64,000 nucleotides of DNA, from positions 62,001-126,000 of the forward strand of contig NZ_JAIGNK010000002.1 in assembly GCF_019711435.1 (NCBI RefSeq), given 5' to 3'. The position numbers and the translations under genes are program-made. A model generated the notes under the pieces. That model was not told the DNA's origin, ran no database searches, and saw only the letters and a list, made by a program, of their open reading frames with translations. The DNA comes from Qipengyuania polymorpha. Lineage in GTDB: Bacteria; Pseudomonadota; Alphaproteobacteria; Sphingomonadales; Sphingomonadaceae. The stretch's first letter is position 1. The number at the start of each line of letters is the position of its first letter. Shown here in pieces: positions 34,250-42,090 of this stretch.

Positions 34250-34614
34250 CTCAAGGGACCCCCTAAACAGTCCTTGCGGACCATGAAACGACAAGCTGCC
34301 TTGCGGTTAGGAAGTCCCCTTGGGGCAGCAGGAGGCGCGCATATAAATCGTCACTCATGAAACGCAAGTGAATATCGCGGCGTATTTGCGCAAGTTCGCA
34401 CAGGGCGCGACGGGCCTCTTGTGCGGTGGGTCGCAAACGCACTTAGGGTTAATATTGTTGCAATTTGGCGTTTCCCTACAAGCAACCCTACTGAGGCCGC
34501 GTTAGGAATTCGGCTTCTCGGAAAGGGGGCTGCACACACCAACTCCCCCGGGCAAAGTGTAGGAACACGACAAGAAACAGGTCGCATCTCGTCATCCGAC
34601 AACAGGAGGAATGG
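34250..34614. other. 365-bp divergent region between decarboxylase and secreted protein genes
   Basis: The half nearest the decarboxylase holds its structured leader. The rest, 34341-34614, is AT-richer than its surroundings around 34440-34490 (GGGTTAATATTGTTGC, GGCGTTTCCCTACAAGC), a likely promoter zone. TGCGCAAGTTCGCA (34387-34400) is a near-palindrome. No further ORF of convincing quality or RNA gene was seen. Confidence 0.5.
34262..34340 (-). promoter_or_regulatory. structured 5' leader of the ornithine decarboxylase gene
   Basis: On the minus strand, just before the decarboxylase start, three stems are visible: GCTGCC (from 34324-34329) pairing with GGCAGC (34295-34300), CCCC-AA-GGGG inside it (34316-34325), and GTCC-GCAA-GGAC (34270-34281), a GNRA tetraloop hairpin. 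The first two compete for the same bases, as in a switch. Alphaproteobacterial ornithine decarboxylase genes are known to carry a conserved leader (Rfam speF motif); whether this is that motif needs a covariance search. Confidence 0.5.
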
Positions 34615-35208
34615 ATGAATTCGACCTTCAAGAAACTCGCGCTGATACCCTTGCTTTTCGCGGTTGGGGCACAGGCGGAACCGCCGCGCGACCAGCCGAT
34701 GGTATCGCTGGACAGGCTCGCCAAGCAGTTGGAGCCGTTCAAGGATGTCACCTACGCCGAAGAACAGGGCTATTTCCAGGCGTCGGGATGCGAAGCTCAT
34801 CCCGAATTGGGCATAATGGGCTACCACTATGTGAGCGCGGAATTGCTCGGCCTGACGCCGCCCGTGGATGGCAGGGTCAACGGAACCGGGACTTACACCG
34901 GCACGAATCCGCCTGCGATCCTGCTCTACGCTCCCGACGGACACGGCGGCAAGGAACTGGTCGGCATCGAGCTGCTGGTCTTTGCCGAGGCATGGCATGC
35001 GGAAAACAAGAACCCGCCCAAGTTCCGCGGCCGGGAATGGGATTACATGGAAGACGACCCTGATACGCCGGTCGACGAGGCGCACGGCTTCATGCCCCAT
35101 TACGACCTTCACATCTGGCTATACGCGGAAAATCCCAGCGGCATGTACGCCCAGTGGAACCCCGACCTGAGCTGCGCGAACCTCGGCATTGCCGAATTCA
35201 ATCACTAG
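34615..35208 (+). CDS. secreted protein of an uncharacterised His/Asp-rich family
   Basis: A 197-residue exported protein (signal peptide about 1-21; strong AGGAGG site before ATG 34615). Two cysteines flank the mature domain: SGCEAHPELG (near 60) and the C-terminal WNPDLSCANLG. Between them run IMGYHYVSAELLG, ILLYAPDGHGG, LVGIELLVFAEAWH and the C-terminal HYDLHIWLYAENPSG. The pattern GYHYV / APDGHG / HYDLHIWL / NP-G / WNP--SC resembles an unnamed group of exported proteins I have seen in several phyla; no activity is established. The conserved His and Asp residues suggest metal binding (inference). It interrupts the polyamine gene group. Confidence 0.8.
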   Translation: MNSTFKKLALIPLLFAVGAQAEPPRDQPMVSLDRLAKQLEPFKDVTYAEEQGYFQASGCEAHPELGIMGYHYVSAELLGLTPPVDGRVNGTGTYTGTNPPAILLYAPDGHGGKELVGIELLVFAEAWHAENKNPPKFRGREWDYMEDDPDTPVDEAHGFMPHYDLHIWLYAENPSGMYAQWNPDLSCANLGIAEFNH

Positions 35209-35241
35209 GTCGCGCTACCACACGACCTTGCGCGGCCGGCT

Positions 35242-36420
35242 TCAGCTTAGCCGGTCGCGAAAGGTCGAATAGCCGAACTCTTTCACCAGCTCGAGCTGGT
35301 CGGTTTCGCTGTCCCACATATAGATACTGGGCAGCTGGACGCCATTGAAAGTGTTTGTCTTGACCATCGAGTAATGCGCCTGGTCGAGGAAGGCGAAGCG
35401 CTTGCCGACCTCTGCCCCGCCCTCGATGCGATAATCGCCGATGACATCCCCTGCGAGGCAGGAAGGGCCGCCGATGCGCACTTCGGGTGTCTCGTGGTCT
35501 CGCGCCTCACCGAGCATGGCAGGGCGATAGGGAGCCTCTATCACGTCGGGCATGTGGCAGGTCGCCGAGACGTCGGCGATGGCGACGGGCAGGCCGTTGT
35601 AGCCGGTGTCGAGAATGGTGCCGACGAGGATGCCCGCATCTAGCGCCACCGCCTCGCCCGGCTCGAGATAGATCTCTGCGCCGGTGTCGTCCTTCGCATC
35701 CTTTAAAAATTCGACCAGTTCCTCGCGCTGGTAGTCGGCGCGGGTGATGTGGTGGCCGCCACCCATGTTGATCCACTTGAGCTGGCCGAACCACGGCTCG
35801 ATCGCATCGAACACGCGGTCCCAGGTCTTGAGCAGCGGCTCGAGATCCTGTTCGCAAAGGTTGTGGAAGTGGATGCCCTCCACGCCTTCCATCATTTCGG
35901 GCGTCAGCTGGTCGAGCGGGAAGCCGAGACGGCTGCCGGGGCTCGACGGGTCGTAGCGCGGCACCTCGCCGGTCGGCACCTGCGGATTGATGCGCAGGCC
36001 GACCTCGAAATCCTGTCCACTGGCACGGGCGTTGTCGAGGATGAGCGCAGCGCGGCTCATCTGGCCCGGCGAATTGAAGATAACATGGTCCGACAGGCGG
36101 CAGATCTCGTCGAGTTCCTCCGGCTTGTAGGCCGCGCAATAGGTGCTGATTTCGCCGTCGTAGAATTCGCTCGCCAGCCGCGCTTCCCACAGGCCCGATG
36201 TACAGACACCGTCGAGATATTCCCCGATGATGGGCGCGGCGCTCCACATGGAGAAGGCCTTCAAGGCCGAGAGCACCTTGATGTTCGCCTCGTCGCGGAT
36301 GTTCGCCAGAACCTGGCAATTGGCGCGCAATTTCGCAGCGTCCACCACGAAGGCGGGGCTGTCGACACGGTTCAGGTCGAAATGGGCGAAAGCGCCCGGA
36401 TCACCGGCTTTGGTTTCCAT
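35242..36420 (-). CDS. nspC: carboxy(nor)spermidine decarboxylase
   Basis: A 392-residue fold type III PLP decarboxylase that converts carboxyspermidine (or carboxynorspermidine) into spermidine (norspermidine). The PLP lysine is K54 in VLSALKAFS; VCTSGLWEARLA is a family position. MGGGHHITRADY is the PLP phosphate-binding Gly-rich loop, YLEPGEAVALDAG follows, and the C-terminus has FLDQAHYSMVKTNTFNG. It lies five bases downstream of the carboxyspermidine dehydrogenase stop, giving a two-gene operon. Whether the product is spermidine or norspermidine depends on the diamine; ornithine decarboxylase next door favours putrescine and so spermidine. Confidence 0.93.
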   Translation of the reverse strand: METKAGDPGAFAHFDLNRVDSPAFVVDAAKLRANCQVLANIRDEANIKVLSALKAFSMWSAAPIIGEYLDGVCTSGLWEARLASEFYDGEISTYCAAYKPEELDEICRLSDHVIFNSPGQMSRAALILDNARASGQDFEVGLRINPQVPTGEVPRYDPSSPGSRLGFPLDQLTPEMMEGVEGIHFHNLCEQDLEPLLKTWDRVFDAIEPWFGQLKWINMGGGHHITRADYQREELVEFLKDAKDDTGAEIYLEPGEAVALDAGILVGTILDTGYNGLPVAIADVSATCHMPDVIEAPYRPAMLGEARDHETPEVRIGGPSCLAGDVIGDYRIEGGAEVGKRFAFLDQAHYSMVKTNTFNGVQLPSIYMWDSETDQLELVKEFGYSTFRDRLS

Positions 36421-36425
36421 GACCG

Positions 36426-37637
36426 TCAGAAGTCGACCGGACCGTCCATTTCCTTCACCTGCCAAGGCAGGCCGTGCTTGTTGAGCATTTCCATGAAGGG
36501 ATCGGGGTCCATTTCTTCCATGTTGAACACACCGTCGCCCGACCACTTGCCCGTGACCATCATGGCCGAGCCGATCATGGCGGGCACGCCGGTGGTGTAG
36601 GAAACGGCCTGGTTGCCGGTTTCCTCGTAGGCCGCCTCGTGGCTGCAAATGTTGTTGATATAGAAAGTCTTCTCGCCCGATCCGTCGAGCGCTTCGCCGG
36701 TCGCGATGACGCCGATGTTGGTGTTGCCCTTGGTCGTTTCGCCCAGCGTTTCGGGCTTGGGTAGCACGGCGGCGAGGAACTGCAGCGGGATGATGTCCTT
36801 GCCCTGGTACCGCACCGGGTCGATGCGCGTCATGCCGACATTCTGCAGCACGGTCAGGTGCTTGATGTACTCATCGCCGAAGGTCATCCAGAAACGCGCC
36901 CGCTCAAGCTCGGGATTGAACTTGGCGAGGCTTTCCAGCTCCTCGTGATACATCATGTACATGTTCTTCGGCCCGACGCCCTCGAAATCGAATTCGACCT
37001 TCTTGCCCATCGCGGGTGTCTCGACGAATTCGCCGTTTTCCCAGTGGCGAGCCGGCGCGGTCACTTCGCGTATGTTGATTTCCGGGTTGAAATTGGTGGC
37101 GAAGGCCTGGCCGTGGTCGCCGCCGTTGCAGTCGAGGATATCGAGCTGGCGGATGGTCTTCAGCTTGTGCTTCTTCAGCCACATGGTGAAAACGCTGGTC
37201 ACGCCCGGGTCGAAACCCGAACCCAAGAGCGCCATCAGGCCCGCGTCTTTGAAACGGTCGTGATAGGCCCACTGCCAGTGGTACTCGAACTTGGCCTCGT
37301 CCTTGGGCTCGTAGTTCGCGGTGTCGAGATAGCTTACGCCCGCTTCGAGGCAGGCGTCCATGATGGGAAGGTCCTGGTACGGCAGCGCGAGGTTGACGAC
37401 GAGGCTGGGCTGAACCTTGCGAATGAGGTTCACCATCGCGGGGACTTCTTCCGCATCGATTTCATAGGTCGAAATGTCGACACCGGTGCGGGTCTTCACG
37501 CTGGCGGCGATGGCATCGCATTTGGACCTGGTGCGGCTGGCGAGATGGATATCGGTGAAGATATCCTTGTTCATCGCCATCTTGTGAACGCAGACCGAGC
37601 TGACGCCGCCTGCACCGATGACCAAAACTGTCGACAT
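36426..37637 (-). CDS. carboxy(nor)spermidine dehydrogenase (saccharopine dehydrogenase family)
   Basis: A 403-residue NADPH-dependent enzyme that joins aspartate semialdehyde with a diamine to form carboxyspermidine. The N-terminal Rossmann motif is VLVIGAGGVSSVCVHKM (4-20), followed by DIHLASRTRSKCD. YLDTANYEP and GSGFDPGVTSVFT are hallmarks of saccharopine reductase family members. ATG 37637 has AAAAGAGG upstream. It is upstream of and contiguous with the decarboxylase (35242-36420). It is divergent from the Ser/Thr dehydratase gene. Confidence 0.92.
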   Translation of the reverse strand: MSTVLVIGAGGVSSVCVHKMAMNKDIFTDIHLASRTRSKCDAIAASVKTRTGVDISTYEIDAEEVPAMVNLIRKVQPSLVVNLALPYQDLPIMDACLEAGVSYLDTANYEPKDEAKFEYHWQWAYHDRFKDAGLMALLGSGFDPGVTSVFTMWLKKHKLKTIRQLDILDCNGGDHGQAFATNFNPEINIREVTAPARHWENGEFVETPAMGKKVEFDFEGVGPKNMYMMYHEELESLAKFNPELERARFWMTFGDEYIKHLTVLQNVGMTRIDPVRYQGKDIIPLQFLAAVLPKPETLGETTKGNTNIGVIATGEALDGSGEKTFYINNICSHEAAYEETGNQAVSYTTGVPAMIGSAMMVTGKWSGDGVFNMEEMDPDPFMEMLNKHGLPWQVKEMDGPVDF

Positions 37638-37703
37638 GAAGAAACCTCTTTTCGTAAATTCGAATCTTGCGCGCCCTCTAGCGAAATGCACTAGGCTAGC
37701 CAA

Positions 37704-38663
37704 ATGGTCCGGGACGATATGAGAAAACCGACGCGGCAGGGCGTGCTCGATGCTGCAAAGTCGATTGCCGCCATCTTGCCGCCGACGCCGCTGCTGCCGG
37801 TCGAGATAGGCGGAGTACAGCTCCACGTGAAGGCGGAGAGCCTGCAACCGGTGGGCGCGTTCAAGATACGGGGCGGCTGGTGGCGGCTGTCGAACCTCTC
37901 CGACGAGGAGAAGGCGCGCGGCGTGGTAGCGGTGTCGTCGGGCAACCATGCGCAGGGCGTGGCGTGGGCGGCGCGGCGGCTGGGTATCGATGCCGCCATC
38001 GTGATGCCGCGCAATGCCCCGAAGGTGAAGCTGGAAGCAACGCGGGCGCTTGGCGCCGAAATCGTGCTCTACGACCGCCCCGGCGAGGACCGCGACGAGG
38101 TGGCGGCTCGCGAGGTCGAGGCGCGCGGTGCGACACTGGTCCATGCCTTCGGCGACCCGTGGGTCATCGAAGGACAGGGCAGCGCCGGCGTCGATATTGC
38201 CGCGCAGCTTGGACGCGCACCTTCGCGGCTGGTGGTCTGCTGCGGCGGTGGCGGGCTTGCCGCGGGTCTCGCCCTCGCCTGCCCCGAGAGCGCCATCCAC
38301 GTGGTCGAGCCGCATGGCTGGGACATGGTCGGACAGGCAATTGCTGCTGGCGAAATCGTGCGCGTGGGCGACAACCCACCCCCCACCATCTGCGACGCGC
38401 TCCAGCCCGATGCGACCAAGCAGGTCAATCTGGACGTGCTGCAGGGCCGCGCCGAACCGGGTGTGACAGTGACCGACGAGGAGGTGCGCGCAGCACAGCG
38501 ATTTGCCTTCTCGAACCTCAATCTTGTCGTCGAACCGGGCGGGGCAGCCGCCCTCGCCGCTGCGCTGGCGAGCAAGGTGCCGCTCGACGAGGACAGTGTC
38601 ATCATGGTCACCGGCGGCAATACCGAAGCGGCGAGTTTTGCGGAGACCATCGCCGCAAATTAG
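37704..38663 (+). CDS. serine/threonine dehydratase family PLP enzyme
   Basis: A 319-residue fold type II PLP enzyme. The Schiff-base lysine is in GAFKIRGG (residues 52-59), SSGNHAQG (78-85) is the substrate/Asn loop, and CCGGGGLAAG is the PLP phosphate-binding Gly-rich loop. There is no C-terminal ACT domain, so it is like short catabolic threonine dehydratases or serine racemases rather than the isoleucine-biosynthetic form. Its exact substrate is unknown. It is divergent from the polyamine operon, 66 bp apart. Confidence 0.9.
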   Translation: MVRDDMRKPTRQGVLDAAKSIAAILPPTPLLPVEIGGVQLHVKAESLQPVGAFKIRGGWWRLSNLSDEEKARGVVAVSSGNHAQGVAWAARRLGIDAAIVMPRNAPKVKLEATRALGAEIVLYDRPGEDRDEVAAREVEARGATLVHAFGDPWVIEGQGSAGVDIAAQLGRAPSRLVVCCGGGGLAAGLALACPESAIHVVEPHGWDMVGQAIAAGEIVRVGDNPPPTICDALQPDATKQVNLDVLQGRAEPGVTVTDEEVRAAQRFAFSNLNLVVEPGGAAALAAALASKVPLDEDSVIMVTGGNTEAASFAETIAAN

Positions 38664-38733
38664 GTTGCGATTGACTATTCATTGCGGCCTGCGCAAGTTC
38701 GCGGCATCAGGGTCGTGAAGAGAGGGGAATTTC

Positions 38734-39186
38734 ATGCAGGCTCAAATGCTGGCACCGGCCGCCGTGCTCGTGCTGTGGTCTCTGATCATGCTTTACTGGA
38801 TGGCCTTCACGCGCTTTCCGGCGATGAGGAAGCTGGGCCGCGACGTCGGCTCTGCCAAGCCCGGCGGGCGCGGACAGGACCTCGAAGGGGTCATCCCGGA
38901 CAACGTCAACTGGAAGGCGCACAACTACGCGCATCTGATGGAACAGCCGACCATTTTCTACGCGGCTGCCGTCATTCTCGCCATCATGGGCGCAGGGTCG
39001 TGGGACGTGCTGCTGGCGTGGATTTACGTCGGGCTTCGCATCATCCACTCGGTCTACCAGGCGACCGTAAACGTGGTGAAGGTACGCTTCCTGTTCTTCC
39101 TCCTGTCGAGCATCGCGCTGACCATCCTCGCGTTCCGCGCAGTGATGGCGACGCTGTTCTTCGACCCTTCCCTCGCCCCGGCATAA
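38734..39186 (+). CDS. MAPEG family membrane protein (first of tandem pair)
   Basis: A 150-residue four-helix membrane protein of the MAPEG superfamily (glutathione transferase/eicosanoid type). Features are the long first helix (AVLVLWSLIMLYWMAF), a polar loop with RFPAMRK, NWKAHNYAHLMEQPTIFYAA (where many MAPEG proteins have the N-H-E-(N/Q)-P motif), and LAWIYVGLRIIHSVYQ in helix 3. AGAGAGGGG precedes the ATG. Bacterial MAPEG function is mostly unknown. A close paralog follows 16 bp later. Confidence 0.88.
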   Translation: MQAQMLAPAAVLVLWSLIMLYWMAFTRFPAMRKLGRDVGSAKPGGRGQDLEGVIPDNVNWKAHNYAHLMEQPTIFYAAAVILAIMGAGSWDVLLAWIYVGLRIIHSVYQATVNVVKVRFLFFLLSSIALTILAFRAVMATLFFDPSLAPA

Positions 39187-39202
39187 GCGAAAGGCTGAAA
39201 CG

Positions 39203-39637
39203 ATGATTGACGCAGAAATCCTCCAGCCCGTCGTGGTGCTGATGGCATGGACGATGGTGATGTGGGCCTGGATGTACGCCACCCGCATCCCCGCGATGAG
39301 CAAAGCGGGCATCCAGCCCGACGATGCCCGCAAGACCAAGGGCCTCGACGAGGCGCTTCCCGCCGAAGTCCAGTGGAAGGCCCACAACTACAATCACCTG
39401 CACGAGCAGCCGACCGTGTTCTACGCGGTCTGCCTGCTCTTGGCGATGGTCGGCTGGGGTGACGGGATGAATGCGCTGCTGGCGTGGATCTACGTCGGCC
39501 TGCGCATCATTCACTCGATCGTGCAGGTGACCGCGAACAAGGTGATGGTGCGCTTCGTGCTCTTCGCCCTGTCGAGCCTCGTGCTGATTGCACTCATCTT
39601 CCACGCCGCAATCTGGGCGTTCGACATTCACATGTAA
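39203..39637 (+). CDS. MAPEG family membrane protein (second of tandem pair)
   Basis: A 144-residue paralog of the upstream gene, sharing VQWKAHNYNHLHEQPTVFYA and LLAWIYVGLRIIHSIVQVT with it at the same positions. It has the same four-helix plan and probably arose by tandem duplication. The two may form hetero-oligomers, as MAPEG proteins are trimers (family knowledge; the pairing is inference). A perfect 9-bp hairpin (39644-39668) closes the transcription unit. Confidence 0.88.
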   Translation: MIDAEILQPVVVLMAWTMVMWAWMYATRIPAMSKAGIQPDDARKTKGLDEALPAEVQWKAHNYNHLHEQPTVFYAVCLLLAMVGWGDGMNALLAWIYVGLRIIHSIVQVTANKVMVRFVLFALSSLVLIALIFHAAIWAFDIHM

Positions 39638-39643
39638 TGTAGT

Positions 39644-39668
39644 CGGGGCTCGTCAGGGGCGAGCCCCG
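39644..39668. terminator. bidirectional hairpin between MAPEG pair and trxB
   Basis: CGGGGCTCG (39644-39652), 7-base loop, CGAGCCCCG (39660-39668): perfect 9-bp GC-rich stem between two genes that end towards each other (39637 and 39679). T-runs are weak on both sides, but position strongly suggests a shared terminator. Confidence 0.75.
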
Positions 39669-39678
39669 CTATGACCGT

Positions 39679-40662
39679 TTACTCCGCAGCCTCGGCTGCG
39701 TGGGCGTGACCGTCTGCGTCGATTTCTAGGTTCGCGAGGAAGCGCTCGGCATCAAGGGCGGCCATGCAGCCCATGCCAGCAGCAGTCACCGCCTGGCGAT
39801 AAACGTGGTCGGTGACGTCGCCCGCGGCGAAGACACCCGGAATGTCGGTCTTGGGCGAACCCGCCTCGGTGAGCAGATACCCGCCATCATCCATCGGCAG
39901 CTTGCCCTTGAACAGTTCGGTCGCGGGCGCGTGGCCGATGGCGACGAATGCCCCGTCGGCTTCCAGCGTGCTGTCCTCCCCTGTCACCGTGTCGCGCAAG
40001 TTGAGGTGGTGGAGCGCGCCATTGTCGCCAGCCTCGAAGCTCTCGACCGTCTTGTTCCAGATGACCGAAATCTTGGGGTGGTTGAGCAAGCGCTCCTGCA
40101 AAATCTTCTCCGCGCGCAGTTCGTCGCGGCGGTGGATGAGCGTCACGTCGTCCGAATGGTTGGTGAGGTACAGAGCTTCCTCGACCGCCGTGTTGCCGCC
40201 GCCGATGACCGCGACTTTCTTGCCGCGATAGAAGAACCCGTCACAGGTCGCGCAGGCCGAGACACCCTTGCCGCCCAGTTCCTGCTCTCCCGGAACGCCG
40301 AGCCACTTTGCCTGCGCCCCGGTGCAGATGACCAGTACGTCGGCGATATATTCGTCGCCGCTGTCTCCGATAGCCTTGAAGGGCGAGCCGTTCGCCACGT
40401 CGACATCGACAATCGTATCCCACATCATGCGCGTGCCGACGTGCTCTGCCTGCTTCTGCATCTGCTCCATCAGCCACGGGCCCTGGATGACGTCGGCAAA
40501 GCCGGGATAGTTCTCGACATCGGTGGTGATGGTCAGCTGGCCGCCGGGCTGGAGGCCCTGCACGACAATCGGCTCCATCATCGCGCGCGCGCCGTAAATG
40601 GCGGCGGAATAGCCCGCGGGGCCGGAGCCGATGATGAGCATCTTGGTGCGATGGGTAGCCAT
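39679..40662 (-). CDS. trxB: thioredoxin-disulfide reductase
   Basis: A 327-residue flavoenzyme reducing thioredoxin with NADPH. FAD motif IGSGPAGYSAAIYGARA (11-27), redox-active C137/C140 in ACATCDGFF, the NADPH Rossmann motif VAVIGGGNTAVEEALYL and the C-terminal GVFAAGDVTDHVYRQA. A short acidic/His tail (IDADGHAHAAEAAE) extends past the usual end. It stands alone; a hairpin downstream separates it from the convergent MAPEG genes. Confidence 0.97.
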   Translation of the reverse strand: MATHRTKMLIIGSGPAGYSAAIYGARAMMEPIVVQGLQPGGQLTITTDVENYPGFADVIQGPWLMEQMQKQAEHVGTRMMWDTIVDVDVANGSPFKAIGDSGDEYIADVLVICTGAQAKWLGVPGEQELGGKGVSACATCDGFFYRGKKVAVIGGGNTAVEEALYLTNHSDDVTLIHRRDELRAEKILQERLLNHPKISVIWNKTVESFEAGDNGALHHLNLRDTVTGEDSTLEADGAFVAIGHAPATELFKGKLPMDDGGYLLTEAGSPKTDIPGVFAAGDVTDHVYRQAVTAAGMGCMAALDAERFLANLEIDADGHAHAAEAAE

Positions 40663-40730
40663 GTGTCTAAGTCTCGTATTCGCAGATTTCGTGAAGTGAA
40701 GCCGCTATATGGGGATTGGCCTTCCAAGAG

Positions 40731-41510
40731 TCACGCCACGAACCGCGTCCGAAGCTGCTCCTTCAACAGCTCGTCCACACCTAACGTGCCTTCGATATAG
40801 GCATCGAGCGTGCCGTGCTCCTCCTCGACCACCTGCCAGAAGGTTTCGAGATATTCCTCGCGCACTTCGAGCAGCGCCTTGATCGCCCCGTCATCGAGCT
40901 TGCGACCCAGCCGCTGTTCGATACCCGGCACCGATTGGGCAGCGAGCACTTCGAGCGTCGGCGCATGGTTGGTGCGCAGGAATTCGGCCATCTGGTTCTC
41001 GCGGCTTACACCCAGCACATGAAGCATCAGCATGGCCGCCACACCGGTGCGGTCCTTGCCCGCGAAGCAATGCACGAGGCTCGGCCCATCGCGCTCCGCC
41101 AACAGGCGTAGATATTGCGCGAACATCGAAATCATCGCCACATTGCGCGGAATGCGGGTATAAACACCGAGCATCCGCTGGCGGGCGAATTCCTCGGTCG
41201 TGGTGCCCTCGTCCACATCCATGTGCGGCGGGCTGGAGCTGGTCTCCCCGTCGTAGAAGAATACCTCGCCATCGAAACCTTCCGGGCGCTTGCAGGGGTT
41301 GCGGTCGCGCTCGGAAACACCGCGCAAATCGACAACCGTCCGGATGCCGAGCGCCCTCACCGCCTGCAAATCCGCCTCGCTCGCGCCGACATGCTGGCCC
41401 GAGCGCCACAGCAGCCCAGTCTTCACATTGCCGCCGCCCTCGACCTTCCAGCCGCCGTAATCACGGAAGTTATGGATGCCGTCGGTGTTGAGAAAGGGTT
41501 CGCGAATCAT
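40731..41510 (-). CDS. tyrosine-protein phosphatase (Y_phosphatase3-type)
   Basis: A 259-residue protein starting with NTDGIHNFRDYGGW (8-21) and carrying the Cys-loop HCFAGKDRTG (147-156; nucleophile C148, Arg154), as in the MptpB-like dual-specificity phosphatases with the AGKDR variant that act on phosphotyrosine or phosphoinositides. FAQYLRLLAERDG and the C-terminal helical part fit. ATG 41510 is used because longer frames run into the upstream response regulator gene. The gene is divergent from the receiver gene with 121 bp between; a partner signalling role is possible but not shown. Confidence 0.9.
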   Translation of the reverse strand: MIREPFLNTDGIHNFRDYGGWKVEGGGNVKTGLLWRSGQHVGASEADLQAVRALGIRTVVDLRGVSERDRNPCKRPEGFDGEVFFYDGETSSSPPHMDVDEGTTTEEFARQRMLGVYTRIPRNVAMISMFAQYLRLLAERDGPSLVHCFAGKDRTGVAAMLMLHVLGVSRENQMAEFLRTNHAPTLEVLAAQSVPGIEQRLGRKLDDGAIKALLEVREEYLETFWQVVEEEHGTLDAYIEGTLGVDELLKEQLRTRFVA

Positions 41511-41537
41511 GGGCGCGAGCGTGGCAGGGCGGGAGAC

Positions 41538-41553
41538 TAGGGGATAGCCCCTA
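41538..41553. promoter_or_regulatory. inverted repeat between phosphatase and receiver genes
   Basis: TAGGGG-ATAG-CCCCTA (41538-41553), 28 bp upstream of the phosphatase ATG and 79 bp before the receiver gene start. A 6-bp perfect dyad in the middle of a divergent gap is a candidate operator; the regulator is unknown. Confidence 0.35.
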
Positions 41554-41631
41554 TTGCGCGGAAAACCGTCTTTTCTAGACCCTGCGGCTACAGCCTCCCT
41601 CGTCCGGGGGGACCACAGCGGAGCCGAAGAC

Positions 41632-42090
41632 ATGTCGCATATCCTGATAGTCGATGATGATGAAATGATTGCCCAGATGGCGAGCGAAATCCTGATGGAT
41701 GCGGGCCATGCCTGCGGCTGGGTCGCCGACGGGGAGCGGGCGCTCGACCTGCTGCGCTGGCGCAGGCCCGACCTGCTCCTTCTCGACCAGGACATGCCCG
41801 GCCTCACCGGCGCGCAAGTGCTGCGTTCACTGCGCAGTTCTGCGGAGACCTATGATTTGCCGGTCATCATGTTCACCGGCATCAGCGGCGTGGAGGACGA
41901 GAACGCCGCCTTTCACAACGGCGCGCAGGCCTATATCCGCAAGCCCTTCGAGGCGCATGTGCTCATCGGGCAGGTGGACGAAGTCCTGGCTCCGCGTGCG
42001 GAAAGGCCGAGCCATCTCAGCCTGATGGACCATCTGGAACAGGCAACCGGCCGCTGGCGCGATGCGCCCAAGCAGCGCGCCGTGTCCTAG
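41632..42090 (+). CDS. stand-alone response regulator receiver
   Basis: A 152-residue single-domain response regulator. The acidic triad region is VDDD (7-10), the phosphoacceptor is D52 in LLDQDMPG, the switch Thr is T82 in MFTGIS and the conserved Lys is K104 in YIRKPFE. A 30-residue tail (SHLSLMDHLEQATGRWRD) lacks a DNA-binding domain, so output is probably through protein contacts or a phosphorelay. No histidine kinase lies in the window. Start ATG 41632 gives the standard SHILIVDDD N-terminus. It overlaps the otsA stop by 4 bp convergently. Confidence 0.88.
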   Translation: MSHILIVDDDEMIAQMASEILMDAGHACGWVADGERALDLLRWRRPDLLLLDQDMPGLTGAQVLRSLRSSAETYDLPVIMFTGISGVEDENAAFHNGAQAYIRKPFEAHVLIGQVDEVLAPRAERPSHLSLMDHLEQATGRWRDAPKQRAVS

